DNA of 64,000 nt from Bacteroidales bacterium. GTDB lineage: Bacteria; Bacteroidota; Bacteroidia; Bacteroidales; F082. The stretch spans positions 98,316-162,315 of the forward strand of contig JAKIVD010000004.1 of NCBI GenBank assembly GCA_021647205.1, in the 5' to 3' direction. The position numbers and the translations under genes were made by a program. Shown piece after piece: positions 29,992 to 38,729 of this stretch. Position 1 is the first letter of the stretch; the number at the start of each line of letters is the position of its first letter. A model generated the notes under the pieces. That model saw only the letters and a list, made by a program, of their open reading frames with translations. It ran no database searches and was not told the DNA's origin.

Positions 29992-31209
29992 ATGGCCATT
30001 GACATTCAGAAGATAAGAGCAGACTTTCCGGTTCTTTCAACAAAAGTACACGGGAAACCACTGCTGTACCTTGACAACGGGGCCACTACCCAAAAACCCC
30101 GGCAAGTCATCGAACGGATAAAAAAATACTACGAGGAAGAAAACAGCAACGTCCACCGCGGGGTACACTACCTGAGCCAGTTGGCCACCGACAAATACGA
30201 AGCTGCACGCGCCTACATTGCCCGTTATATTAATGCTGCAAGCGAAAAGGAAATTGTTTTCACCCGTGGTACAACCGAATCCATCAATCTGCTGGCAACA
30301 ATACTCGAGGACAATTTGTCTGCCGGCGACGAGATGCTGATCACGGCCATGGAACATCACTCCAACATGGTTCCCTGGCAGCAATTGTGCCTGCGCAAAA
30401 AAGCAAAACTGAAAGTTGTTCCCGTCACACCCGGGGGTGAAATCGACATGGCCGTGTTCAGCGAAATGCTCAGCCCCAAAGTCAAACTGGTGGCCTTTGC
30501 CCACATTTCGAATGTACTGGGCACCATCAATCCGGTAAAAGAAATGACGAGGCTTGCCCATAAGCGTGGTGCAATTGTAATTGTTGACGGCGCCCAGGCG
30601 CTGGCACACACACCTGTGGATGTGCAGGAGATCAACTGCGACTTTTATGCTTTCTCGGCACACAAAGCGTACGGCCCCATGGGCATCGGGGGCTTGTACG
30701 GAAGGGAAAGCTTGCTGGACCGGCTGCCCCCTTACCAGTTCGGCGGCGAAATGATTGATCAGGTTGCTTTTGACACGGCCACTTTCAACGCAAGTCCGCA
30801 AAAATTTGAAGCCGGAACACCCAATGTGGCAGGGGTGCTGGGTATGGAAACAGCGCTCCGCTACATCGAAGAAAAGGGAATCGAAAATATTCAAACCCAC
30901 GAAGACCGGCTGTTGGAATACGCCACAAACAGGCTGGAAAAAATCACCGGCATGCAAATTATCGGACAAGCCAGGCAAAAAACGGCAGTGCTTTCATTCG
31001 TTGTTGACGGCCTGCACCCCTACGACTTAGGAACACTGCTCGACCAAATGGGCATTGCCGTCAGAACGGGCAACCACTGTGCCCAGCCACTGGTTGAATC
31101 TTACGGGCTGACCGGTACGGTCAGGGCTTCGCTCGCCATGTACAACACCCTTGAAGAAATTGATTTGTTTGTTGATGCCTTACAAAAAGCCATCAAAATG
31201 TTACGATAA
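29992..31209 (+). CDS. sufS: Cysteine desulfurase SufS
   Basis: This 405-residue PLP enzyme takes sulfur from cysteine to supply the SUF pathway. Lys225 in FSAHKAYGPMG binds PLP and Cys363 in RTGNHCAQPL carries the persulfide, fitting class II (SufS-type) desulfurases. Other family landmarks are LDNGATTQKP and NVHRGVHYLSQ. I chose MAIDIQKIRADF since it matches the family N-terminus; an in-frame ATG 27 bp upstream is less likely. Confidence 0.96.
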   Translation: MAIDIQKIRADFPVLSTKVHGKPLLYLDNGATTQKPRQVIERIKKYYEEENSNVHRGVHYLSQLATDKYEAARAYIARYINAASEKEIVFTRGTTESINLLATILEDNLSAGDEMLITAMEHHSNMVPWQQLCLRKKAKLKVVPVTPGGEIDMAVFSEMLSPKVKLVAFAHISNVLGTINPVKEMTRLAHKRGAIVIVDGAQALAHTPVDVQEINCDFYAFSAHKAYGPMGIGGLYGRESLLDRLPPYQFGGEMIDQVAFDTATFNASPQKFEAGTPNVAGVLGMETALRYIEEKGIENIQTHEDRLLEYATNRLEKITGMQIIGQARQKTAVLSFVVDGLHPYDLGTLLDQMGIAVRTGNHCAQPLVESYGLTGTVRASLAMYNTLEEIDLFVDALQKAIKMLR

Positions 31210-31220
31210 ATTTGAAGTTT

Positions 31221-31649
31221 ATGACGATTCAGGAAAAAGCACAAACGGTAATTGATGAGTTTGCCATGTTCGACGACTGGATGGACAAATACGCCTACCT
31301 CATCGAACTGGGCAAAGACCTGCCGTTGATCGACGAAAAATACAAAGACAACCAGCACCTCATCAGCGGATGCCAGTCGCGGGTATGGCTGCATGCCGAA
31401 TTGAAAGACGACAGGATGTACCTCACCGCGGACAGCGATGCGGTCATCACCAAAGGCATTGCCAGCCTGCTCATCCGGGTGTTATCGGGACAAGCACCCA
31501 AAGAAATTCTGGAAGCTGACCTGGGATTTCTCAAGGACATTGGCTTACAGGAGCACCTTTCTCCCACACGCGCCAACGGACTGATGTCGATGATCAAACA
31601 AATTCAACTCTACGCCCGCGCATTTCTGTTGAAATCACAAAACGCCTGA
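31221..31649 (+). CDS. sufE: Sulfur acceptor protein SufE
   Basis: This 142-residue protein accepts persulfide sulfur from SufS and hands it to SufB. The acceptor is Cys51 in HLISGCQSRVWL; IELGKDLPLIDEKYK is also typical. It begins 12 bp after sufS. An upstream TTG could add three residues, but the ATG at 31221 fits better. Confidence 0.95.
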   Translation: MTIQEKAQTVIDEFAMFDDWMDKYAYLIELGKDLPLIDEKYKDNQHLISGCQSRVWLHAELKDDRMYLTADSDAVITKGIASLLIRVLSGQAPKEILEADLGFLKDIGLQEHLSPTRANGLMSMIKQIQLYARAFLLKSQNA

Positions 31650-31652
31650 GCC

Positions 31653-31976
31653 ATGCTGAACAAAGAAGAAATACGAACACTTGAAGAAAAAGTCGTGAAT
31701 GTGCTTAAAAACATTTTCGACCCTGAAATACCCGTCAACGTTTACGATCTGGGGCTGATTTACGAAAACAAGGTGGCTGAAAACGGCAAGGTCCACATTT
31801 TGATGACACTCACCTCGCCTAACTGCCCGGTTGCCGAAAGCCTGCCCGCTCAGGTCAAGGAAGAATTGTCCTACCTTACAGGCGTTAGCGAAGTGGAGGT
31901 GGAAATCACTTTTGAGCCCCCCTGGGACCAGGAAATGATCACCGAGGAAGCCCGGCTGGAGTTGGGGTTGTTGTAA
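31653..31976 (+). CDS. DUF59/MIP18-family Fe-S maturation factor
   Basis: This 107-residue protein is of the SufT/PaaD/MIP18 type, which helps deliver Fe-S clusters. It has DPEIPVNVYDLGLIY near residue 25 and TLTSPNCPVAESLP with the conserved Cys, then EVEITFEPPWDQEMI at the end. It closes the suf operon, 3 bp after sufE, a standard position in Bacteroidetes. Confidence 0.93.
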   Translation: MLNKEEIRTLEEKVVNVLKNIFDPEIPVNVYDLGLIYENKVAENGKVHILMTLTSPNCPVAESLPAQVKEELSYLTGVSEVEVEITFEPPWDQEMITEEARLELGLL

Positions 31977-32116
31977 GTTGTTCAGGCGGGGGTATGGTTT
32001 CGGGCTCTGCGACACCATACTTTTCTTTTGTACACGACGGCATAGCGACGCAACGTCATTTTTTGTGCCGTTGCGTCGCTGTATAAATAAATCTGTACCA
32101 CCGCATGCGTACATCC

Positions 32117-32455
32117 TCAGTTCTTTTTATCGAGCATCAGGATTTCGCCGGCTACTACTTCGGTGAAATATTTTTTGTTCCCCTCTTTGTCTTCATAGCT
32201 GTTGTGGGTCAGTTTTCCACGCAGGGCAATCTCGCTGCCTTTGTGCAGGAAATCGGTAACAATTGTGGCGGTTTTTCCAAAAGCGACAATGTTGTGCCAT
32301 TGGGTTTCTTCCACGCGTTCACCGTTTTTGTCTTTGTAATAATCTGCGGTAGCCATCGAAAAAGTGGCTTTGGTGTTCCCGTTCTCGAAGGTAAATGTTT
32401 TGGGGTCTGCTCCCAGGCGTCCGATCAGTTGTACTGAATTTCTTAAAGTTGACAT
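32117..32455 (-). CDS. ssb: Single-stranded DNA-binding protein
   Basis: This 112-residue OB-fold protein starts STLRNSVQLIGRLGADP and keeps the typical core (ETQWHNIVAFGKTA, GSEIALRGKLTHNSYED). It ends right after the fold with MLDKKN and lacks the acidic DDDIPF-type tail through which SSB usually binds partner proteins. Short SSBs like this are common in Bacteroidetes, often as an extra copy. Confidence 0.93.
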   Translation of the reverse strand: MSTLRNSVQLIGRLGADPKTFTFENGNTKATFSMATADYYKDKNGERVEETQWHNIVAFGKTATIVTDFLHKGSEIALRGKLTHNSYEDKEGNKKYFTEVVAGEILMLDKKN

Positions 32456-32538
32456 GATGTAAAAAATTTAAGTTAGTAATTAAGTTGAAAATCTTTGGCA
32501 AAACTACAGCAGCCTTTTCGCTCAAGCCGGTTAATAAG

Positions 32539-32577
32539 CGTTTACATCCGTTTAACAGTCGTTTAAAATCGTTTACA
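32539..32577. promoter_or_regulatory. Four phased CGTTTA repeats upstream of ssb
   Basis: CGTTTA occurs at 32539, 32549, 32560 and 32570, a spacing of 10-11 bp that places all copies on one face of the helix, about 85 bp upstream of the ssb start. This looks like a cooperative protein-binding site. Confidence 0.5.
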
Positions 32578-32711
32578 ACGGATAAGTTCCAGTGAAACAG
32601 TAGTTTGGTATTTTGTTCTGGGACTGTGGATATTGATTATATTTGTGGGATGGTAATATTTGACTGTTTCCTGCAAGCTGGCGAAACAGATTAACAACAA
32701 AGTAATTTGAA

Positions 32712-34328
32712 ATGCAGAAAAGAATTTATATAAAAGACTGGTTAGAATTAAAACCATACGAAAAACAAACAGTAACAGACAGTTATTATCTCAAAGTCTG
32801 TAATGATGTTAAAAGAGCTATCACAATTAATAAACAGTCGTTTGTCTTACAAATGTATTTGGACAAAAAAGAGATTGACATTTTAGCTTGCTTTTTAACC
32901 TCTTACCTTGAGGACATAATATCAGAAACCAATATTTGGAACTCTTTTATTTCAACACACCAACGATTATACAAAAAGCAACTTCCTTTTTACATTTTGG
33001 ATGAGTACTACGAAGAAGAAATAAACCCTCAGGACATAAGCTTTTTAATTTGGTATTTTCTTAATACAGTGCAAGAGGAAAAATTTATTGCACCTTTTAA
33101 CGATTTTATTATTGAAACAGCAGAAAAAGTAATGGATGTGTTGGATAAAGCCTGGGAGCATGCCCCAGAGAATGAATATTTAAAATCGTTTTATCAAATA
33201 GATGAGAGTGAAGACGATTATTATATCGCTCGTAATTTGATTGATACAATTCTATTTAGAACATATCTGTTTTATCCTGATACTTTATTGAAAATACGGG
33301 AGCAGGAATTAAAAATAATTGAAGACCGTAAGGATGATGAGAATATTATGATGTTCTTAAGCGAAAATAGAGATAGCACGCTGCATAAAACTCACACTCG
33401 ATTGCTAAGCTTAAGAGGTAAGGAATGGGCCTCTGAAATATTAGGGAATAACCATCGGCTTAAAAAAGACTTTTTAAGAATTTCACCAAGAATAATGGGG
33501 TTTTTCTTGTACAAAGGGCAAGACGATAATAATATTTTTATCGAGCATATTGCATCAGGGAAAAAATTTAACTTAACAAAAAAATCTTTTGACCATTCAG
33601 ACGCTTTAAAAGAAGTAGATACAATATTGTTTATGGGTATTGTTCAATGGAAAGAAGAATGGTGGTTTTCTGGTGTGTTTTTCCAACAACCATTTAATCC
33701 TGATTTAATCTTGGACGAAAAGAATTCATTAGAAAGCAGAATGGCAGTTAACTTTTTAGATCATCAAAAAAAAGAAACTGATGAAACGCTTAAAATGCAA
33801 TTATCAGCTTTTAAAGACTTTAACAATGGCTCTCAAATAGCATTTTTGCCATCAGAAAGAATTGAAGAGTTTTTCAAAGGATATATTGAGTTTTTTAATG
33901 ACACTTTAAATCTTTCCGAAAAGGAAATCAAGGAAGCGAAACTAAGAGCAAAGAATGATGGCTTCTTTGGTACAAATGATGAGCATAAAGACTATTCCGA
34001 AGTGTCAGAAACCGGATTGGCTTTTTTTAATCCAAATAGTGGAAGTGAAATCGCATTAGCTGTCAATTCTGCATTTCCTTTATCAACAAACCCCTATTTT
34101 TACGAAGAAGACAGTGAAGAACATACAATGCGTTTATTAATGGATGAAAATTTATCAACAGAATTAACAATGTATTGCATTGATAATTGCAAAACTAAAT
34201 TGCCGTTTTTTAATAAAGGTGTTGGAAAAAAATATTTAGAAGACATTGATTTTTTACTGCGATTTTGGAAAAAAGATAATTATCACACAATCCCATCAAT
34301 AACTTATACAGGTCAAGAGGAAAAATAG
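32712..34328 (+). CDS. AT-rich hypothetical protein, possibly DUF3843 family
   Basis: This 538-residue protein starts with RIYIKDWLELKPYEKQ and TDSYYLKVCNDV, which resemble the DUF3843 family of Bacteroidetes; I cannot confirm it. There is no signal peptide or membrane helix. Aromatic and acidic residues are frequent, and the middle (about 265-345) looks beta-rich (IMGFFLYKGQDDNNIFIEHI). Its base composition is clearly richer in A and T than the flanking suf and rlmF genes, suggesting later acquisition. It is followed by an attC-like inverted repeat. Function unknown. Confidence 0.7.
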   Translation: MQKRIYIKDWLELKPYEKQTVTDSYYLKVCNDVKRAITINKQSFVLQMYLDKKEIDILACFLTSYLEDIISETNIWNSFISTHQRLYKKQLPFYILDEYYEEEINPQDISFLIWYFLNTVQEEKFIAPFNDFIIETAEKVMDVLDKAWEHAPENEYLKSFYQIDESEDDYYIARNLIDTILFRTYLFYPDTLLKIREQELKIIEDRKDDENIMMFLSENRDSTLHKTHTRLLSLRGKEWASEILGNNHRLKKDFLRISPRIMGFFLYKGQDDNNIFIEHIASGKKFNLTKKSFDHSDALKEVDTILFMGIVQWKEEWWFSGVFFQQPFNPDLILDEKNSLESRMAVNFLDHQKKETDETLKMQLSAFKDFNNGSQIAFLPSERIEEFFKGYIEFFNDTLNLSEKEIKEAKLRAKNDGFFGTNDEHKDYSEVSETGLAFFNPNSGSEIALAVNSAFPLSTNPYFYEEDSEEHTMRLLMDENLSTELTMYCIDNCKTKLPFFNKGVGKKYLEDIDFLLRFWKKDNYHTIPSITYTGQEEK

Positions 34329-34337
34329 CCGGAAGCT

Positions 34338-34470
34338 AACAAAGGCTATACCCAATAAGGGTTTCTGGGGTAAATTGAAAGTAAATGTAAGTAATGAAAA
34401 TTAGTAATAAATTGTAACGGTAGTACAATGAAATCCCTTACTGGGCATTGCCATACCGTATAACAAAAGG
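34338..34470. repeat. attC-like long inverted repeat after the AT-rich gene
   Basis: Arms at 34344-34365 and 34430-34452 pair over about 22 bp with four mismatches (GGCTATACCCAATAAGGG against the complement of CCCTTACTGGGCATTGCC), enclosing a 64-nt AT-rich loop. Related words AACAAAGG (34338-34345) and AACAAAAGG (34462-34470) sit at each side. The layout recalls integron attC or VCR recombination sites, but the simple-site consensus is not clearly met. Confidence 0.55.
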
Positions 34471-34688
34471 AGCGAGAACTTACTTAGGTTATCCTGAAAA
34501 AATTGCATACAGACTAAAACAAGATTTGAATGAAAACCGGAACCGTATTAATTTTTCCGAAAACGGCCATAATGTAGTTGACATATTTCGGTTAATTGAC
34601 AAAAATTATAATTCTATTTCAAGTAATCTGTCTGGTAATATACTTCACAACACCTGCTATTTGACAACCACAACCCTTCTGTGTTTTC
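34471..34688. other. AT-rich spacer without a convincing gene
   Basis: A 92-codon open frame runs through this stretch (from 34448) but starts inside the inverted repeat, ends inside the hairpin at 34689, and shows no domain. I see no supported gene here. Confidence 0.4.
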
Positions 34689-34722
34689 AAGCGCCGGAAG
34701 CTTGTTTAGCCCGACGCTTTTT
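34689..34722 (+). terminator. Terminator-like hairpin
   Basis: AAGCGCCGG (34689-34697) pairs with CCGACGCTT (34711-34719) with one mismatch, followed by a short T-run. Confidence 0.6.
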
Positions 34723-34766
34723 ATGAGTAGTTTTACAATTTGAATCACTCATTAATTATTAGGCAC

Positions 34767-35981
34767 ATGGTATTTAAACCGGGTAGTTTATTCCTTATCC
34801 TGTTCTTGTCAGGTTTCACTGTTTGCCAATCGCAGGAAACCGGTAAAATGATGATTGTCATTATTGACGGTGCCCGTTATTCGGAAACGCTGGGCGACCC
34901 CACCCACACTTACACCCCTGAAATGTGGTCGTTAACAGCCCAGGGAACGATGGTCGATCATTTTACCAATGACGGTATTACGAAAACCTACCGGGCCATT
35001 CCGGCTTTGTGGGCCGGTGCATGGACGGAGGTGATTGACACCATTTACCAGGGTTCGGAAACGCAATATGCCAAACTCCCTTCAATCTTCGAGTATTACC
35101 GAAAGCAAAAAAACCGGCCTGCCGATGACTGCTTTTACATCTTAAAATACATTTCAAGTTTGTGGTTGCCGAGTTTCGATCCGGATTACGGCCCCGGTTT
35201 TTGGCCTGAATTTCACAGTGTGGGCAGTACCGATGAAGATGTGGTAACCGAAACACAGTGGGTAATGGACAATTATCATCCGCATTTTATGTGGGTTTAC
35301 CTGGCAGATGTTGACCATGCCGGGCATTCGGGAAACTGGACGACCTATACCGCTGCCATCCGTACTGCCGACAGCATTGTGGGCGTACTTTGGCAAAAGC
35401 TGCAATCCGATCCGTTTTACAAAGATTCAACCACCCTTATTGTTACCAACGACCACGGCCGGCATGATGACCAGCATGGCGGGTTCAAGGGACATGGCGA
35501 TGGCTGCGAGGGCTGCCGGCACATCCAGTTTCTGGCTGTCGGGCCCGGAATAAAGAAAGACTTTGTTTCCACCACCGACCGCAGCATTCCCGATATGGCA
35601 GTTACGGCTTCTTCGCTTTTGGGAATCGACCCGGAAAAAGCGTCGGGAAATATCATGCACGAGATTATTGATGTAACGGGGATTGATGAAGGGGTGGAAC
35701 CAAAGTTCGTTTTGCATGGAAGCTACCCAAATCCGTTTTGCAGCAGTACTTCAATCAATTACTATTTAAGGGAAGCAAGCCAGGTTTACCTTCAGGTTTT
35801 TAATTTGAAGGGAGAAAGCATAACAACATTGCTCAACGAACGGCAAATCCCCGGGGAAAAATCAATCAAATGGGACGCAACAAATAAGCGGGGGCAAAAA
35901 GTGAGCCCGGGTGTTTATTCTTTTACACTGCATATTGGTCAGCAAAAAACAAGCGGGAAACTGGTATTTGCTGGTGAATGA
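34767..35981 (+). CDS. Secreted alkaline-phosphatase-superfamily protein with FlgD-like T9SS tail
   Basis: This 404-residue protein (start MVFKPGSLFLILF, signal peptide) matches type I phosphodiesterase/nucleotide pyrophosphatase-like members of the alkaline phosphatase superfamily. Metal-site stretches are VIIDGARYSE, YLADVDHAGHSGN and IVTNDHGRHDDQHGG with HGDG. The nucleophile position near GITKTYRAIPALW is not certain. The last 90 residues (GSYPNPFCSSTSINYYL to GKLVFAGE) are a FlgD-Ig-like T9SS type A sorting domain. The substrate is unknown; the next gene is a heparinase-like lyase, so a role in breaking down sulfated or phosphorylated polymers is possible. Confidence 0.8.
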   Translation: MVFKPGSLFLILFLSGFTVCQSQETGKMMIVIIDGARYSETLGDPTHTYTPEMWSLTAQGTMVDHFTNDGITKTYRAIPALWAGAWTEVIDTIYQGSETQYAKLPSIFEYYRKQKNRPADDCFYILKYISSLWLPSFDPDYGPGFWPEFHSVGSTDEDVVTETQWVMDNYHPHFMWVYLADVDHAGHSGNWTTYTAAIRTADSIVGVLWQKLQSDPFYKDSTTLIVTNDHGRHDDQHGGFKGHGDGCEGCRHIQFLAVGPGIKKDFVSTTDRSIPDMAVTASSLLGIDPEKASGNIMHEIIDVTGIDEGVEPKFVLHGSYPNPFCSSTSINYYLREASQVYLQVFNLKGESITTLLNERQIPGEKSIKWDATNKRGQKVSPGVYSFTLHIGQQKTSGKLVFAGE

Positions 35982-36072
35982 AGATTAAATTCGTGACCGG
36001 CCTGCGAAAGTGTAGTGCTTAGAGATACGAGTTATCGGCAACCAAAGAACATGGAACTATTAATAAAGAATT

Positions 36073-38625
36073 ATGAAAAAAACAATACTTACATTTATTA
36101 TGCTCATAAGCATAATTTCTGTATTTGCGCAATACCCTGCGGTAAATTCCGGCCGTCCCAGGATATGGATAGATTCTGCAAGGTTCGATACATTGCAAAG
36201 TCAAATAGCCGTTCCGGGTGAAGCCCAGGACACTTACGATGAGGTTTTATATGCTTACGAAAACTGGTGGATCACCGATCCCCAACTTTATCTTGAAGGA
36301 TCCGACTCTACACTGTGGACATGGGACTGGTCGTCGCCTTATGCAGCCAACGAATCAAAGTTAACGGTATTTTTCTTTAAAATGACCGGAGACACTTTGG
36401 CGTTAAAACGCTGCCGGTTCATTGCCAGACAGGTAATCAGTTTAATTGACACTATTGATTTTTCAAACATGGGTTGGTATGAAAAAGAATCATTGCTAAG
36501 ACAATTATCTGACAATGATATGTTACTGGATCAATGCTATGATTATTTTCCGGCAGGATTACGGGACGACCTGACCCAAAGTCTGTATTTAAGTGCCCGG
36601 GAATTTATGAATACTTATATTTTATCCTCGGCAGGCGATAGCTATGTATCCAGTCACAATACCTGGAATAATATTTTTTGCAACCAGAATGCTTTAACCT
36701 TATATAATGCAGAAGGACTAAGCGCACAACAAAAAGATACGGTTAATCAATGGTATGAAGTAATTTACGACAAACTCACAAACGGTTTTATTCCGTGTTG
36801 GACCTATTACCGTGACGACGATGGCGGTTGGAATTGGGGAGCTGCCTATGCCATGTGGTCATTGGTTGATCAATTTCAGCTTTTTGAAAATATGCGTATC
36901 GGTACGGATAAAAATTTCTATACCGATTTACCCTGGGTGCAAAACAGCATCAACCAATATGTTTACTTCATACGTCCCGATAATAAAAGTATTCACTTGG
37001 GTGACGGTCAATCCTTTTTAGCTCCTGACAGGGTGATGTATCTGCATGCACGAATCTTTAATGACCCGAGAAGTTTATGGATGGCTCAATACTACTCCCA
37101 ACCGGTTTTTATGCAGTGGACCATTCCGAAATTTGAAAAAATATTATACAAAGATTTTACAATGGATTCGGTAACACAACCTGAGCTTCCTTTAGACTGG
37201 TGGACAGATAAGGTTGGTTTATCGGTAAGCCGCTCATCATGGGACAGCACGGCAACAATGGTTACATTCTTTAACTCGCCAAGCAAAAAAGCCGCACACG
37301 AGCACCGCGACAACAATTCTTTTACGATATTTAAAAATGCACCCTTGTTAATTGATGCAGGTTATTACGATTATTTCGGCAATACACATTACCGGAATTA
37401 TTACACAAGAACCATAGCACACAACAGTATTTGTGTGTTTGATTCTGCCGATACCTATCTGTATTTTGATGATACCGTTTCCAATGACGGCGGGCAGATC
37501 GAATCATTTCATCTGAAAAATTATGATGATATATTTTTACCCGAAAACCAAAGAGGAAAATGGATACAGTTTGCTTCGGGTTCGGATTATGCTTATAGCA
37601 TTGCTGATGCACAGTTATCCTATGACACTGCAAAACTCGATTTCTTCAGAAGAAGATTGTTATACATCAAACCGGAAAAGCTCATTGTTCTTGACCACGT
37701 TCACCTGAACAATACATCAACACACCAACGGGATATCAGCTGGATAGCGCATTTTGCCAACAAGCCTTCCCTAAGCGGAAACATCATTTATGCCGATGTT
37801 CCGGGACACATTGAAACTTATGACGGAAACATTTGTTATGCAACTAATGGCAATGGGAGTATCGCAATAAAAACCTTGCTCCCGGACAGCTCGACCGTTA
37901 CTTTGATTGGTGGAACAGCTTACGAATATTGGGTAAATGGCAGTAATTACCCTCCTGATAATACACACGACTCGACTTTTTATACTCCGGGCAAATGGAG
38001 AATGGAAGTCAGGCCGAAAACACTAACGGACACAATAATATATCTTCACACAATCGATATCGGAGATTCCACTAACACAGCTGTTGCAGGCGGTATTGCT
38101 TTGCAAAACACTTTCTCTGTCGGTACTGATTGGAACGATACATTGTATTTCTTTTCCAGTGACGCGGATACCGGAAAAACTTATCATGTTTTTTACAATG
38201 TAGCGGGAAACAGAACAGTTGGAATATTTGCTGCAGATTTAATAGCAGGCGCTTATAACATCAATATTGACGGGCTAACATATGCCACCACCTCAACAGA
38301 TACAAGTGGCGTTTTAACATCGGCTGTCTTGCTAACACAGGGAAACCATACAGTAGAAATAGTATTGACAACTACTGCAATGAATGAACTTAATGGGATG
38401 AATTCACTAAGCATTTATCCAAACCCGACAAACACAGAACTGAATATTCTGCTTCCTTCGTCTTCGTTTCCTTATGAAACATATATTTACGACAGTAATG
38501 CTAAGCTGATGATGAAAAACGCTAACCGAACAAGACTGGACATTTCAGGATTACCATCCGGGCTATATTTTATCCGGCTAAAACAAACCGGTAATTATTA
38601 TTCGGCAAAATTTATAAAACAGTGA
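36073..38625 (+). CDS. Secreted heparinase II/III-like polysaccharide lyase with T9SS domain
   Basis: This 850-residue protein has a signal peptide (MKKTILTFIMLISIISVFAQ), an all-alpha toroid region over about residues 40-370, then a beta-sandwich with HEHRDNNSFTIFKNAPLLID and GNTHYRNYYTRTIAHNSI, the hallmark of heparinase II/III-like lyases. The C-terminal YPNPTNTELNIL to SAKFIKQ is a complete type A T9SS domain. It should cleave uronic-acid polysaccharides outside the cell; alginate, heparin-like or other polymers cannot be told apart. No SusCD pair is beside it, so it is not in a classical utilisation locus. Confidence 0.85.
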   Translation: MKKTILTFIMLISIISVFAQYPAVNSGRPRIWIDSARFDTLQSQIAVPGEAQDTYDEVLYAYENWWITDPQLYLEGSDSTLWTWDWSSPYAANESKLTVFFFKMTGDTLALKRCRFIARQVISLIDTIDFSNMGWYEKESLLRQLSDNDMLLDQCYDYFPAGLRDDLTQSLYLSAREFMNTYILSSAGDSYVSSHNTWNNIFCNQNALTLYNAEGLSAQQKDTVNQWYEVIYDKLTNGFIPCWTYYRDDDGGWNWGAAYAMWSLVDQFQLFENMRIGTDKNFYTDLPWVQNSINQYVYFIRPDNKSIHLGDGQSFLAPDRVMYLHARIFNDPRSLWMAQYYSQPVFMQWTIPKFEKILYKDFTMDSVTQPELPLDWWTDKVGLSVSRSSWDSTATMVTFFNSPSKKAAHEHRDNNSFTIFKNAPLLIDAGYYDYFGNTHYRNYYTRTIAHNSICVFDSADTYLYFDDTVSNDGGQIESFHLKNYDDIFLPENQRGKWIQFASGSDYAYSIADAQLSYDTAKLDFFRRRLLYIKPEKLIVLDHVHLNNTSTHQRDISWIAHFANKPSLSGNIIYADVPGHIETYDGNICYATNGNGSIAIKTLLPDSSTVTLIGGTAYEYWVNGSNYPPDNTHDSTFYTPGKWRMEVRPKTLTDTIIYLHTIDIGDSTNTAVAGGIALQNTFSVGTDWNDTLYFFSSDADTGKTYHVFYNVAGNRTVGIFAADLIAGAYNINIDGLTYATTSTDTSGVLTSAVLLTQGNHTVEIVLTTTAMNELNGMNSLSIYPNPTNTELNILLPSSSFPYETYIYDSNAKLMMKNANRTRLDISGLPSGLYFIRLKQTGNYYSAKFIKQ

Positions 38626-38627
38626 TT

Positions 38628-38729
38628 ATGAAAAACAAACAACGTAGTAAATTGAAAGATTGGTTTTTCAAAATGCCAAACGCACAATATTCAAACCGTT
38701 CATCACGAAAAGCAGGGCCAAAGAATTAG
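38628..38729 (+). CDS. 33-residue basic peptide upstream of rlmF
   Basis: The frame ATG 38628 to TAG 38729 encodes MKNKQRSKLKDWFFKMPNAQ followed by YSNRSSRKAGPKN, very rich in Lys and Arg. Its stop directly abuts the rlmF ATG (TAGATG), an arrangement typical of translational coupling or a leader peptide. I know no family for it. It may be a real small protein or a leader. Confidence 0.45.
   Translation: MKNKQRSKLKDWFFKMPNAQYSNRSSRKAGPKN

Noticed and set aside
30037..30978. Antisense frame of 313 codons across sufS
   Set aside because: Opposite strand of a conserved enzyme, Cys/His/Phe-rich without a family; a shadow frame.
34448..34726. A 92-codon open frame after the AT-rich gene
   Set aside because: It begins inside the inverted repeat, ends inside a terminator-like hairpin, and has no domain or signal; composition looks non-coding.
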